Assembly: GCA_005502925.1 (NCBI GenBank)
Contig: SCPD01000018.1
Coordinates: forward strand, 62,001-126,000
Origin: Rhizobiales bacterium Y(2018)
GTDB lineage: Bacteria > Pseudomonadota > Alphaproteobacteria > Rhizobiales > Aestuariivirgaceae
Reading direction: 5' to 3'
DNA length: 64,000 bases
This document shows positions 17,756-26,506 of the stretch, piece after piece. The notes beneath the pieces were generated by a model, which saw only the letters and a list, made by a program, of their open reading frames with translations, was not told the DNA's origin and ran no database searches. Within the stretch, counting starts at the first letter, position 1; the number at the start of each line of letters is the position of its first letter. Made by a program: the position numbers and the translations under genes.

Positions 17756-18125
17756 ATTGGACTTCTGGCAGTTTGCCTTCAAGTGCGAGCAGGATCATGC
17801 CCATCACGTCGTCGAAATGACGGTAGATGTCGTCGTTCAATACACGCACCACCCTATAGCCTTGTGATTTTAGATAGGCCGTTCTTCGCTCATCATAGGC
17901 GATTTCGCTATCAGCAGAGTGGGTGGCACCATCGACTTCAACGACAAGATGTGCTTCGCGGCACAGGAAATCGACGGTAAACGGGCCAATGGGACATTGG
18001 CGAGCGAATTTGTGATCTTGCAGCCGTCGGCCGCGCAGGCCGGACCATAATCGTGTTTCAGCCGGTGTTTGAGCACGGCGGAGTCGGCGAGCTTGCGCAA
18101 GGCGTTTCTGCTCGGTGAGGGCCAT
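17754..18125 (-). CDS. DUF559 (Vsr-like endonuclease fold) protein
   Basis: 123-residue protein starting MALTEQKRLAQARRLRR. It has the DUF559 pattern: TPAETRLWSGLRGRRL near residues 20-35, then KFARQCPIGPFTVDFLCREAHLVVEVDG, whose spaced Asp and Glu (VDF and VEVDG) are the PD-(D/E)XK-like catalytic core, then YDERRTAYLKSQGYRVVRVLNDD. The fold is related to very-short-patch-repair endonucleases; no activity is established for the family. An in-frame start ten codons earlier is possible. It lies between inverted repeat arms and its neighbours are unrelated in function. Confidence 0.88.
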   Translation of the reverse strand: MALTEQKRLAQARRLRRAQTPAETRLWSGLRGRRLQDHKFARQCPIGPFTVDFLCREAHLVVEVDGATHSADSEIAYDERRTAYLKSQGYRVVRVLNDDIYRHFDDVMGMILLALEGKLPEVQ

Positions 18126-18162
18126 AACGCATTCAAATCTGCCACAGAACATCATGTCTCAA

Positions 18163-18237
18163 AAGAGCCCTCATCCGCCCTTCGGGCACCTTCTCCCATT
18201 GCTTTGCAACGGGAGAAGGGAAATCGAGGTAAGAGCT
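18163..18237. repeat. right inverted arm of the DUF559 element
   Basis: Begins aagagccctcatccgcccttcgg and ends gaggtaagagct. It lies upstream of the DUF559 start and can fold into two consecutive hairpins. Confidence 0.88.
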
Positions 18238-18285
18238 CGTGTGTTTCAGCGATTTTGGGAAACCCTGGGTAGGGCGAGGGTAAGG

Positions 18286-19011
18286 CTACCCTTTCCTGAC
18301 CAGCTTCGGATTTTGCGCGGCGAAGCTGCGGAACTCCTGGTCCACGCGTTCGAGATGTTTGCGCATCGCGTCTTCGGCCTTGGCCACGGAATGTGAGGCG
18401 ATGGCCTTGGCGATGGCGCGATGTTCATCGAGCGTGCCCGCCATGCGGCCGCGCACCGGCAGCATCAACAGGCGCACCCGGTCGAGATGGGCGCGGATCT
18501 CGTCCAGCACCATGTTGAATTTCCACAGGCCGCTCGCCTCGATGATGACGCGGTGGAATTCGACATCGAGCTCGTAGAAGCGGGTGAGATCGGCGACGCC
18601 GCGCGCCGCTTCCTGATAGGCGAGATTGCGCGCAAGCCGCTGCTCGAGATCAGGCGACGGAGTCTTCGTCGCCTCGCACACGGCCTCGACTTCGAGCGCA
18701 CGCCGGAGCCCCATGAATTGCAGGATGTCGTCGAAGACGATCGGCGCCACGAAGGAGCCGCGCTGCGGCTCGATGACCACCAGCTTCTCATAACCGAGCC
18801 GGCTGATCGCGGCGGTCACGGGTGAAAGCGAGGCGTGGAAATGCCCGCGGATATCGTTCTTGTCGATGGCGGCGCCCGGCGGCAGCGTGCCGGCGACGAT
18901 GGCGGCCTTCAGCTCCACATAGATGCGCTCGCTCACCGAGGCGCTGGCGGAATCGCGTGCCGCGAGCTTCGGCGCAAGCTTCCGTCGCACTCGTGCTGTC
19001 GTGCCGTCCAC
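18286..19011 (-). CDS. GntR/FadR-family regulator (FCD domain)
   Basis: 241-residue regulator. The N-terminal winged HTH spans about residues 25-85 (RIYVELKAAIVAGTLPPGAAID and FHASLSPVTAAISRLGYEKLV). The C-terminal FCD ligand domain has metal-binding His residues in ELDVEFHRVIIEAS and DEHRAIAKAIASH. The GTG at 19011 was selected because gagagagaac precedes it; the frame is open for more than 500 codons upstream, which is shadow of the ATPase gene on the other strand. Divergent from the importer at 19132, which it likely represses until the substrate binds. Confidence 0.92.
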   Translation of the reverse strand: MDGTTARVRRKLAPKLAARDSASASVSERIYVELKAAIVAGTLPPGAAIDKNDIRGHFHASLSPVTAAISRLGYEKLVVIEPQRGSFVAPIVFDDILQFMGLRRALEVEAVCEATKTPSPDLEQRLARNLAYQEAARGVADLTRFYELDVEFHRVIIEASGLWKFNMVLDEIRAHLDRVRLLMLPVRGRMAGTLDEHRAIAKAIASHSVAKAEDAMRKHLERVDQEFRSFAAQNPKLVRKG

Positions 19012-19082
19012 GTTCTCTCTCACCCAATCCCCAAGGTTCCGTATGCCACGCCGGCATCTTGACAGGCAAACCGTCCCTTGAG

Positions 19083-19095
19083 ATACATCCTGTAT
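19083..19095. promoter_or_regulatory. ATACA-TCC-TGTAT palindrome, candidate GntR operator
   Basis: A 5-3-5 inverted repeat sits in the 120-base divergent promoter region between the GntR gene and the ABC operon. FCD-type GntR sites are often short palindromes of this size. No other strong symmetry was found there. Assignment is inference. Confidence 0.4.
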
Positions 19096-19131
19096 AACTA
19101 GAATATTAGTCAGATCAGATGGGAGGAGCAA

Positions 19132-20712
19132 GTGGCGGAACCGGCCGCGAGCGCGGAGGCGACCGACGGCCTTTTGCGCGTCCGGCGCATCGGCAAAAGC
19201 TTCGGCGCGGCGCGCGTGCTCCAGGACGTGTCGCTCGACCTGAGGGCGGGCGAAATCCTGGCCGTCGTCGGCGAGAATGGCGCCGGCAAGTCGACGCTGA
19301 TGAAGATCCTCGCCGGCATCCATGAGGATTACGACGGCGAGATCGCGCTTTCGGGCGCGGCCGTGCGCTTCACCGGCGTGCGCGACGCCGAGCGCCGTGG
19401 CATCGCCATCATCCATCAGGAGCTCAATCTCGTTCCGGGCCTCACCGTCGCGGAAAACATCTATCTCGGCCGCGAGCCGATGCGGCTCGGCCTGCTGGTC
19501 GACCGCAAGGCGCTCGGCACCGCCGCCGGCAAGCTCCTGGCCGAGCTCGGCATCCGCATCGATCCAACGGCGCAGCTCGGCCGCCTGCGCATCGGCGAGC
19601 AGCAGCTCGTCGAGATCGCCAAGGCGATTTCGGTCGGCGCCCGCATCCTGATCATGGACGAGCCGACATCGGCCCTGTCGCCCGGCGAGACCGAGACGTT
19701 GTTCGCCATCGTCCGTCGCCTCGCCGCGGAAGGCGTGGCCGTCATTTATATCTCGCATCGCATGGACGAGATCATGGCGCTCGCCGATCAGGTCATGATC
19801 CTGCGCGACGGACGCCATGTCCTCACTGCTCCAATAGGGGATCTCACCCACGCGAGCATCATCACCGCCATGGTCGGCCGCGAGGTGACGTCGGCGCGCC
19901 AGCTCCATGAGATCAAAGCGGAAGAGCCTGTCCTGGCGGTGAAGGGCCTGTGGCTCGACGTCATGACGCGGCGGGGCGCCAAACGTGTCATCGACAATGT
20001 CACCTTTGCGGTCAGACCGGGCGAGATCTTCGGCATTGGCGGTTTGCTGGGCTCCGGCCGCACCGAGATCCTCGAGACGATATTCGGCGCAGGTACGGGT
20101 GTGAGCGGTGGCGAGATCAGGCTCGCCGGCAAGCCGGTCGATATCGCCTCGCCGCAGCGGGCGCGGGCGCTGGGCCTCGCTTTCGTGCCGGAAGATCGCA
20201 AGCTCAAGGGCCTCGTTCTCGCCGATACGATATCGGACAATATCGCTCTGCCGTCTTTTGCCGAGCTGTCGCGTTTCGGCTTCCGGCGCGTAACGCGTGA
20301 AGAACAGGCCGCCACGCGTCAGATCCGCAATCTCGCCATTGCCTGCCGCAGCCCGCGGCAGAACAGCGCCACTCTGTCCGGCGGCAATCAGCAGAAGATC
20401 GTGCTCGGCAAATGGCTGGAGACGCGGCCGCGCGTGCTGCTGCTCGATGAGCCGACACGCGGCATCGATGTCGGCGCCAAGCAGGAAATCCATGACCTCA
20501 TCCTGGGGCTGGCGCGCGACGGGCTGGCCGTCATCGTCGTGAGCTCGGAGCTGCCGGAGCTGCTGCATCTGTCGGACCGCGTCCTGGTGATGAGCGAAGG
20601 GCGGCCGCAAGGCATTCTCAACCGCGCGCAAGCGAGCGAGGAGGCGATCATGCGCCTCGCCGCACGCGGCCATCGCGATGCGACCATGGCTTTGGAGGAT
20701 CTGCCGTCATGA
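19132..20712 (+). CDS. sugar ABC transporter ATP-binding protein, tandem domain (RbsA type)
   Basis: 526-residue tandem ATPase. The first domain has Walker A GENGAGKST near residue 47, signature region LRIGEQQLVEIAKA and Walker B ILIMDEPTSAL. The second domain has the usual degenerate loop GLLGSGRTE, then [14 protein letters not shown] and VLLLDEPTRGIDVG. GTG start supported by gggaggagca just upstream. It energises the permease at 20709 (ATGA overlap) for the carbohydrate bound by the protein at 22019. Confidence 0.95.
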   Translation: MAEPAASAEATDGLLRVRRIGKSFGAARVLQDVSLDLRAGEILAVVGENGAGKSTLMKILAGIHEDYDGEIALSGAAVRFTGVRDAERRGIAIIHQELNLVPGLTVAENIYLGREPMRLGLLVDRKALGTAAGKLLAELGIRIDPTAQLGRLRIGEQQLVEIAKAISVGARILIMDEPTSALSPGETETLFAIVRRLAAEGVAVIYISHRMDEIMALADQVMILRDGRHVLTAPIGDLTHASIITAMVGREVTSARQLHEIKAEEPVLAVKGLWLDVMTRRGAKRVIDNVTFAVRPGEIFGIGGLLGSGRTEILETIFGAGTGVSGGEIRLAGKPVDIASPQRARALGLAFVPEDRKLKGLVLADTISDNIALPSFAELSRFGFRRVTREEQAATRQIRNLAIACRSPRQNSATLSGGNQQKIVLGKWLETRPRVLLLDEPTRGIDVGAKQEIHDLILGLARDGLAVIVVSSELPELLHLSDRVLVMSEGRPQGILNRAQASEEAIMRLAARGHRDATMALEDLPS

Positions 20713-22004
20713 CGCTGTGGCGCACTTTGTCGGCGACCAAGCTTTATTGGGGCCTCGTGCTCATCTTCGCCATCGGCGTGTTGTTCTCGCCCGAAACCTC
20801 GAGCGGCAAGAACATCTTTCTCTCTTACGGCAATCTCACCGATGTGCTGCGCCAGGTGTCGATCATCGGCCTCGCCGCCGTCGGCATGACCACCGTGATC
20901 CTCATCGCCGGCATCGATTTGTCGGTCGGCTCGCTGATGGCTTTCGCCTCCGTCGTCACCGGCATGCTGCTCACCCAGGAAGGCTGGACGCCGGCGGCCA
21001 CCATGGCGGTGCCGGCGCTCGCTTTCGTCGCCTTCATGATCTTCGCCGGGCTCACGCGGTTCGTCTTCACCAATCTGGCGCGCGGCGAGGCGGCGGTCGG
21101 CCATCATGAAACCGTGACACTCGATCCCTTGCGCCGCATCTGGATTCCGCTCGCCGCCGGCAGCATCGCCGCGATCCTCGCCGGACTTTATGCCGCGAGC
21201 CAGGTCTCGACTAAATTCGGCGTCATCGCCGTGCTGCTCGTTGTTCCGGCGCTCGGCCTTCTCCTCGGCGCGCTCAACGGTGTCATCATCGTGCGCGGCA
21301 GATTACAGCCTTTCATCGTGACGCTCGCGATGATGGTGGCGGCACTCGGCATCGCGCGCCTCACCGCCGGCCAGAACAGCGCGGTGCTGCCGGTCTATCC
21401 GGGCTCCAACGCCACCGCCGACTTCAACAATCTGCGCTCGATGTTGTGGGGCGTGGCGCCGGTGCCGGGCCTTTTCTTCATCGCCGCGGCGATCGTCTAT
21501 GCCGCCCTGCTGCGCTTCACCGCCTTCGGCCGTTATGTCTATGCGATCGGCGGCAATGAGGAGGCGACGCGGCTGTCGGGCGTCAAGGTCGAGCGCGTCA
21601 AGATCGCCGTCTATGCCTTTTCCGGCATGCTCGCTTCGATCGCGGGCATCCTTTATGTGGCGCAATATCGCCAGGGCAAGCCCGATGCCGGCTCAGGCCT
21701 CGAGCTCGATGCGATCGCCGCGGTGGTCATCGGCGGCACCAGCCTGATGGGCGGGCGCGGCAGCATTGCCGGCACCATCGTCGGCGTGCTCATCTTCGGG
21801 CTGCTCTCCAATATCCTGCAGCTCCACAACATCAATTCCAACCTCCAGCTCGTGCTCAAGGGTCTGATCATCGTGGTCACGGTGCTGGTGCAGGAACGCA
21901 ATCTCGACGGGCTGTTCGGCCGCTGGTCTCTGAAGAGCCAGGACCGGAAGGCGCAAGCGGGGTCGGCTGCGGTGCAGCCGGACAATGGCAAGAAATCGTC
22001 ATGA
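20709..22004 (+). CDS. sugar ABC transporter permease (RbsC type), enlarged
   Basis: 431-residue inner-membrane permease, about 100 residues longer than typical RbsC. The family core is visible: AGIDLSVGSLMAF near residue 67, then ALNGVIIVRGRLQPFIVTL, and VVIGGTSLMGGRGSIAGT near the C-terminus. The extra length lies around residues 115-180, a cytoplasmic-looking charged stretch (ARGEAAVGHHETVTLDP) plus an additional hydrophobic segment. Similar long XylH-like permeases carry such an insert. It overlaps the ATPase gene by 4 bp. Confidence 0.93.
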   Translation: MTLWRTLSATKLYWGLVLIFAIGVLFSPETSSGKNIFLSYGNLTDVLRQVSIIGLAAVGMTTVILIAGIDLSVGSLMAFASVVTGMLLTQEGWTPAATMAVPALAFVAFMIFAGLTRFVFTNLARGEAAVGHHETVTLDPLRRIWIPLAAGSIAAILAGLYAASQVSTKFGVIAVLLVVPALGLLLGALNGVIIVRGRLQPFIVTLAMMVAALGIARLTAGQNSAVLPVYPGSNATADFNNLRSMLWGVAPVPGLFFIAAAIVYAALLRFTAFGRYVYAIGGNEEATRLSGVKVERVKIAVYAFSGMLASIAGILYVAQYRQGKPDAGSGLELDAIAAVVIGGTSLMGGRGSIAGTIVGVLIFGLLSNILQLHNINSNLQLVLKGLIIVVTVLVQERNLDGLFGRWSLKSQDRKAQAGSAAVQPDNGKKSS

Positions 22005-22018
22005 CAGGAGGAAGACCC

Positions 22019-22990
22019 ATGAAACGCCGTGACTTTATCAAAGTGTCCGTGCTGGCGGCCGGGGCGCCCTTGGCCATCTATCTGCCGCAGGGTTTCACGC
22101 CCGTGCGCGCCCAGGCGAAGTGGAAGATCGGCTTCTCGCAGGTCACCACCATCGAGCCCTGGCGCGTCCAGTTCAACAAGGACATCGAGGCGGAGGCGAA
22201 GAAACATCCCGATGTCGAGCTCATCGTCACCGATGGCGAGGACAAGACCGAGAAGCAGGTCGCCGATGTCGAAAATCTCATCCGCCAGGAGATCAACGCG
22301 CTGCTCATCTCGCCCAAGGAATCGGCGGGGCTGACCGGCGTCGTCGAGCAGGCGATCGATGCGAATATCCCGGTCATCGTGCTCGACCGCAATGTCGAGA
22401 CCGATCGCTATGCGCAATTCATCGGCGGCGACAATGTGGTGATCGGGCGGGCCGCCGGCGAGCATGCGGTGAAGCTGCTGGGCGGCGCCGGCGCCGCCAA
22501 AGGCAAGCTCGTCGAGATCTGGGGCGGCCTCGGCACCCAGGCCTCGCATGACCGCCATAATGGCTTCCATGAATTCACCGACAAGGAGAAGGGCATCGAA
22601 AACCTGCTCGACCAGCAATCGGCCGATTGGAAGCAGGCGGCAGCCTATGACGTCATGGCCACCGCGTTGCGCAATCACGAGAAGATCGACATGGTCTATG
22701 GCCATAATGATCCCATGGCCTATGGCGCCTATCTCGCCGCCAAGGATGTCGGGCGCGAGAAGGAGATCAAGTTCCTAGGGGTGGACGCTCTGCCCAATGA
22801 AGGCGTGACCTGGGTTCACAATGGCGAGATCTCGGCCACCTTCCTTTATCCGACGCCCGGCGCCGAAGGCCTGCGCCAGGCGATCAAGCTCCTCAATGGC
22901 GAGAAGATCGAGAAGAAGATCGTGCTGCCCACCATGACGGTAACCAAGGAAAATGCTGATCAGATCATGAAGGACAACGGGCTGCTGTGA
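22019..22990 (+). CDS. sugar ABC transporter binding protein with Tat-type signal
   Basis: 323-residue type-I periplasmic binding protein (Peripla_BP_4). It begins MKRRDFIKVSVLAAGAP, a twin-arginine motif (RRDFIK) followed by a hydrophobic core, and likely cleavage near VRAQA at residue 30, so export in folded form is predicted. Ribose-binding-like segments include VIVLDRNVETDRYAQFIGGDN. The strong site aggaggaagaccc fixes the start. It is last in its operon and followed by a terminator hairpin. Ligand unknown. Confidence 0.93.
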   Translation: MKRRDFIKVSVLAAGAPLAIYLPQGFTPVRAQAKWKIGFSQVTTIEPWRVQFNKDIEAEAKKHPDVELIVTDGEDKTEKQVADVENLIRQEINALLISPKESAGLTGVVEQAIDANIPVIVLDRNVETDRYAQFIGGDNVVIGRAAGEHAVKLLGGAGAAKGKLVEIWGGLGTQASHDRHNGFHEFTDKEKGIENLLDQQSADWKQAAAYDVMATALRNHEKIDMVYGHNDPMAYGAYLAAKDVGREKEIKFLGVDALPNEGVTWVHNGEISATFLYPTPGAEGLRQAIKLLNGEKIEKKIVLPTMTVTKENADQIMKDNGLL

Positions 22991-22993
22991 ACG

Positions 22994-23022
22994 ACCCTCG
23001 CCCCTTTTCAAGGGGCGAGGGT
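22994..23022. terminator. bidirectional terminator between convergent operons
   Basis: A 13-bp perfect stem, accctcgcccctt / aaggggcgagggt, with a 3-base loop. It lies between the binding-protein stop and the convergent fumarylacetoacetase gene, whose TGA falls within the loop side. Confidence 0.8.
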
Positions 23023-24003
23023 AAACTTCTGCACCTTCTGCTCGATCGCGCCGAAGATCGAATGGCCGGTGGCGTCCATCATCTCGATCCTGACCTCATC
23101 GCCGAAGCGCAGGAAAGGCGTCTTGGGCTTCCCGTCGCGGATCGTCTCGATCATGCGCAGTTCGGCGATGCAGGAATGACCGCGGCTGCCCTCCGGATCC
23201 TTGTTCGACACCGTGCCCGAGCCGATGATCGATCCGGCTGAGAGCGGCCGCGTCTTGGCGGCGTGAGCGATGAGCTGGCCGAAATCGAACGTCATGTCCT
23301 CGCCTGCCTCGACGCGCCCGAAGGGTTTGCCGTTGAGATCGACGCACAAGGGGAGATGCAATTTGGCCCCGTCCCAGGCATTGCCCAGTTCATCGGGGGT
23401 CACCGCCACCGGCGAGAAGGCGGAGGACGGCTTCGACTGGAAGAAGCCGAAGCCCTTTGCAAGTTCGGCCGGGATGAGGCCGCGCAGCGACACGTCATTG
23501 ACCAGCATCACCAGCCGGATATGCGCGCGGGCATCGCTTGGTGAAACTCCCACCGGCACGTCGCCCGTCACCACGGCAACTTCGCCTTCCATGTCGATGC
23601 CCCAGGCCTCGTCCGCCATGGTGATGGCATCCCGGGGGCCGAGGAAGGAATCCGAGCCGCCCTGATACATCAAGGGATCGGTCCAGAAACTTTCCGGCAT
23701 CTCGGCGCCGCGGGCTTTGCGCACCAGTTCGACGTGATTCACATAAGCCGAACCGTCGGCCCATTGAAGCGCACGCGGCAAAGGCGAGGCGCACTTATGT
23801 TCATGGAAGCGGAAGGTCGGCACCGATCCATGCTCGAGCTGCTCGGCGAGATCGCTCAGCCTCGGCGCGACGCGGTCCCAATCATCCAGCGCCTTTTGTA
23901 GAGTAGGGGCGATGTTGAATGCCTCGGTGGCACGCGTCAGGTCGCGCGAGACGACGACGAGCCTGCCATCGCGGCTGCCATCCTTCAGCGTCGCGAGTTT
24001 CAT
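23008..24003 (-). CDS. fumarylacetoacetate hydrolase family protein
   Basis: 331-residue cytosolic enzyme expected to cleave fumarylacetoacetate to fumarate and acetoacetate, the last step of tyrosine catabolism. Metal-binding acidic residues lie in the [14 protein letters not shown] segment, then [26 protein letters not shown], and the C-terminal GSGTVSNKD motif. The ATG at 24003 overlaps the hmgA stop as ATGA; the longer frame is shadow. The size fits the bacterial short FahA form rather than the 420-residue eukaryotic type. Confidence 0.94.
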   Translation of the reverse strand: MKLATLKDGSRDGRLVVVSRDLTRATEAFNIAPTLQKALDDWDRVAPRLSDLAEQLEHGSVPTFRFHEHKCASPLPRALQWADGSAYVNHVELVRKARGAEMPESFWTDPLMYQGGSDSFLGPRDAITMADEAWGIDMEGEVAVVTGDVPVGVSPSDARAHIRLVMLVNDVSLRGLIPAELAKGFGFFQSKPSSAFSPVAVTPDELGNAWDGAKLHLPLCVDLNGKPFGRVEAGEDMTFDFGQLIAHAAKTRPLSAGSIIGSGTVSNKDPEGSRGHSCIAELRMIETIRDGKPKTPFLRFGDEVRIEMMDATGHSIFGAIEQKVQKFTLAP

Positions 24004-25310
24004 GGTGCGCCTGTGAATTTCTTGGTCAGGCCCGCCCAGCAGTCGATATAGTCGGTCTGCAGGGTTTCGACGCTCGCCGCATAGGAAGTGAGATGCTGCG
24101 GAAAACGTGTCTCGAACATGAAGGCCAGCGTGTCGGTGAGTTTGTGGGGTTTCAGCTCGACGGTGCTGGCTTTTTCGAAGGCGGTCGCATCGGGCCCGTG
24201 CGGCAGCATGCAATTATGCAGGCTGATGCCGCCCGGTACGAAACCATCGGGCTTGGCGTCATATTGCCCGTAAATCAGCCCCATGAATTCCGACATGATG
24301 TTCATATGAAACCAGGGCGGGCGGAATGAGTGTTCAGCGACCGACCAGCGCTCGGGGAAGATGACGAAATCGACATTGGCCGTGCCCTCTTCGCCGGAAG
24401 GCGCCGTCATCACCGTGAAGATCGACGGGTCGGGATGATCGAACAGGATGGCGCCGACGGGTGAGAAGCTGCGCAGGTCATATTTGTAGGGCGCGTAATT
24501 GCCATGCCAGGCGACGACGTCGAGCGGCGAATGGCCCATTTTGGTGACATAGAACTTGCCGCACCATTTGACGGTGAGCTCGGACGGCGTTTCCTTGTCC
24601 TCGAAGGCGGCGACTGGCGTCTTGAAATCGCGCGGATTGGCGAGGCAGTTGGCGCCGATGGGCCCACGATCGGGCAGCGTGAATTTGGCGCCGTAATTCT
24701 CGCAGAGATAGCCGCGCGCCGGCCCGTCCAGAAGCTCGGCGCGGAATTTCATGCCGCGCGGGATGATGCAGATCTCGCCGGGCGCAACCTCGATGCGGCC
24801 GAGCTCGGTCCAGAAGCGCAAGCCCCCCGATTGCGGCACCACCAGCATCTCGCCATCGGCATTGAAGAAATATTCATTCTCCATCGAGCGGTTGACGAGG
24901 AAGACCGCGGCGGCCATGCCGGTCTGGGTATTGACGTCGCCTGCCGTCGTCATGGTTCGGATGCCGGTGACGAAAGTCGTCGCCTCATTGGGCATCGGCG
25001 GCGGCCCCCAGCGCAGCTGGCCGATGGCGAGGTCATGTTCGTCGAGGCACGGCGCCGTCTTCCAGAACGGAATATCCGTCCTGGTGAAGCGCCCCGTATG
25101 TCTGACCGAAGGGCGGATGCGGTAGAGCCAGGAGCGCTCATTGATGCCGCGCGGCGCCGTAAAGGGCGAGCCCGACAATTGCTCGGCATAGAGCCCATAG
25201 GCGCAGCGTTGCGGCGAGTTCTGGCCGGCGGGCAGGGCGCCCGTCAGCGCCTCGGTTTCGAAGTCGTTGCCGAAGCCCGGCATATAGCCGGCAAGGATTG
25301 CGCTCTTCAT
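24000..25310 (-). CDS. hmgA: homogentisate 1,2-dioxygenase
   Basis: 436-residue iron(II) dioxygenase opening the homogentisate ring to maleylacetoacetate. Characteristic segments: [14 protein letters not shown] at the N-terminus, [15 protein letters not shown]-like LCENYGAKF, and the iron-ligand region [12 protein letters not shown] and [11 protein letters not shown] in the C-terminal third. The start was placed at the second Met because ggaggcgccg precedes it. Divergent from the MarR regulator across a 70-base palindromic promoter. Confidence 0.97.
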   Translation of the reverse strand: MKSAILAGYMPGFGNDFETEALTGALPAGQNSPQRCAYGLYAEQLSGSPFTAPRGINERSWLYRIRPSVRHTGRFTRTDIPFWKTAPCLDEHDLAIGQLRWGPPPMPNEATTFVTGIRTMTTAGDVNTQTGMAAAVFLVNRSMENEYFFNADGEMLVVPQSGGLRFWTELGRIEVAPGEICIIPRGMKFRAELLDGPARGYLCENYGAKFTLPDRGPIGANCLANPRDFKTPVAAFEDKETPSELTVKWCGKFYVTKMGHSPLDVVAWHGNYAPYKYDLRSFSPVGAILFDHPDPSIFTVMTAPSGEEGTANVDFVIFPERWSVAEHSFRPPWFHMNIMSEFMGLIYGQYDAKPDGFVPGGISLHNCMLPHGPDATAFEKASTVELKPHKLTDTLAFMFETRFPQHLTSYAASVETLQTDYIDCWAGLTKKFTGAP

Positions 25311-25321
25311 CGGCGCCTCCA

Positions 25322-25362
25322 TAGTTTTAAGTGCAACTATATATTAGTTGCGCCTGAAACTA
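25322..25362. promoter_or_regulatory. nested palindromic operator of the homogentisate operon
   Basis: Two concentric inverted repeats, TAGTTT (25322-25327)/AAACTA (25357-25362) and GCAACTA (25333-25339)/TAGTTGC (25345-25351), centre on TATAT. The site lies between hmgA and the divergent MarR gene, so a MarR dimer bound here could repress both. Assignment to that regulator is inference from position. Confidence 0.7.
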
Positions 25363-25381
25363 TATTTTGTCAAGATGGACC

Positions 25382-25840
25382 ATGGCCGATTTCGCGCTCA
25401 CCCATTTCCTGCCCTTCCGGTTGAACCGTCTGGCGGCGGAGATTTCCGAAGGGCTGGCGACGCTTTATGCCGAACGCTTCGACATCGACATCCCGCAATG
25501 GCGGGTGCTCGCCACCTTGTCTTCGGGCGAGACCTGGACTGCCAAGGCCATCGTCGCGTCGACCCGCACCCATAAATCGACCATCAGCCGGGCAGTCGAG
25601 GCCTTGAGCCGGCGCGGCCTCATCGAAAGCATTCAGGCACCCGACGACAAGCGCGCCTTCCATCTGCGTCTCACCGCCGCCGGCCGCAGGCTGTTCCGCC
25701 AGCTCGAGCCTTTGGTGCTCGATTATGAGCGGGACCTTCTGGCACGGTTGAGCGAAAGCGAGGGCCGCGCCCTCGCCAGAGGCATCGGGGCACTCGAAAA
25801 AGCGTTGAAGCTCGAGGAGAGGCGTGATGAAGCTGTATAG
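25382..25840 (+). CDS. MarR-family regulator, likely of homogentisate catabolism
   Basis: 152-residue winged-helix regulator with ARASTRTHKSTISRAVEALSRRGL-type recognition helix (visible as VASTRTHKSTISRAVEAL) near residue 65 and the MarR beta-wing DDKRAFHLRLTAAGR. It is divergent from hmgA and overlaps maiA by 14 bp, which matches HmgR-type control in which homogentisate releases the repressor. The ATG at 25382 was preferred to a TTG five codons upstream because MADFALTHFLPFRLNRLA is the usual beginning of the family. Confidence 0.92.
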   Translation: MADFALTHFLPFRLNRLAAEISEGLATLYAERFDIDIPQWRVLATLSSGETWTAKAIVASTRTHKSTISRAVEALSRRGLIESIQAPDDKRAFHLRLTAAGRRLFRQLEPLVLDYERDLLARLSESEGRALARGIGALEKALKLEERRDEAV

Positions 25841-26468
25841 TTATTTCCGCTCCTCGGCCGCCTATCGCGTCCGCATCGCCCTCAATCTGAAAGGCGTCGT
25901 GGTCGAGCAGGTCGGCGTGCATCTGGTGAAGGAGGGCGGCCGGCAGTATACGCCCGAATACCGCGCCCGCAATCCGCAAGGCCTTGTCCCGGCCCTTGAG
26001 CTCGATGACGGCACGGTGCTTACCCAGTCGCTGGCCATCATCGACTATCTGGACACAGTCTTCCCGGAACCGCGCCTGATCCCCGCCGATCCGGTCCTGG
26101 CGGCCAAGGCCCGGGCCGTGGCGCTGACCATCGCCTGTGACATCCATCCGCTCAACAATCTGCGCGTGCTCAACTATCTCAAAGGTCCGCTCAGGCACGG
26201 CCAGGAGGAGACGGATGCGTGGTATCGGCACTGGATTCTTGAAGGTGGCCTCGAAGCGGTAGAAGCTTTGATCAAGGGTGGGCGTTTCTGCTTCGGTGAC
26301 AGCCCGTCGGTGGCCGATATCTGTCTCATCCCGCAGGTCTTCAATGCGCGCCGCTTCAAGATCGACATCTCGCATTTGAGGAAGATCGAAGCGGTCGACC
26401 GGCACTGCAAGGAGCTGCCGGCTTTCCTGGACGCCCACCCCCGACGGCAACCCGATACTGAAATATAA
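25827..26468 (+). CDS. maiA: maleylacetoacetate isomerase (zeta-class GST)
   Basis: 213-residue glutathione-dependent isomerase converting maleylacetoacetate to fumarylacetoacetate. The zeta-class active-site motif appears as SSAAYRVRIALNLKG at residues 9-23 (usual form SSCSWRVRIAL, with Cys replaced by Ala). QSLAIIDYLD follows, then the C-terminal helical domain. The start overlaps the MarR gene; an upstream GTG would add one residue. With hmgA and the fumarylacetoacetase it completes the lower homogentisate pathway. Confidence 0.95.
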   Translation: MKLYSYFRSSAAYRVRIALNLKGVVVEQVGVHLVKEGGRQYTPEYRARNPQGLVPALELDDGTVLTQSLAIIDYLDTVFPEPRLIPADPVLAAKARAVALTIACDIHPLNNLRVLNYLKGPLRHGQEETDAWYRHWILEGGLEAVEALIKGGRFCFGDSPSVADICLIPQVFNARRFKIDISHLRKIEAVDRHCKELPAFLDAHPRRQPDTEI

Positions 26469-26506
26469 TACTCAGCTGCCGCCGGCTGGGATAGTCTGGT
26501 AAGATC

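Larger units (their letters stand above)
17682..18237. mobile_element. candidate element: DUF559 gene bounded by 75-bp inverted repeats
   Basis: Terminal inverted arms 17682-17755 and 18163-18237 match over about 74-75 bases with only a few mismatches and one single-base indel. They enclose one gene on the minus strand (17754-18125), whose stop codon lies at the inner edge of the left arm. Each arm is itself a compound hairpin related to the gene-free pair at 1353-1490. No target-site duplication was recognised. Calling it mobile is inference from this layout. Confidence 0.6.

Noticed and set aside
19012-20673. N-terminal extension of the GntR regulator giving a 795-residue frame
   Set aside because: The extra part is the antisense of the tandem ATPase gene with its conserved motifs; a GTG with a ribosome site at 19011 gives the normal GntR length.
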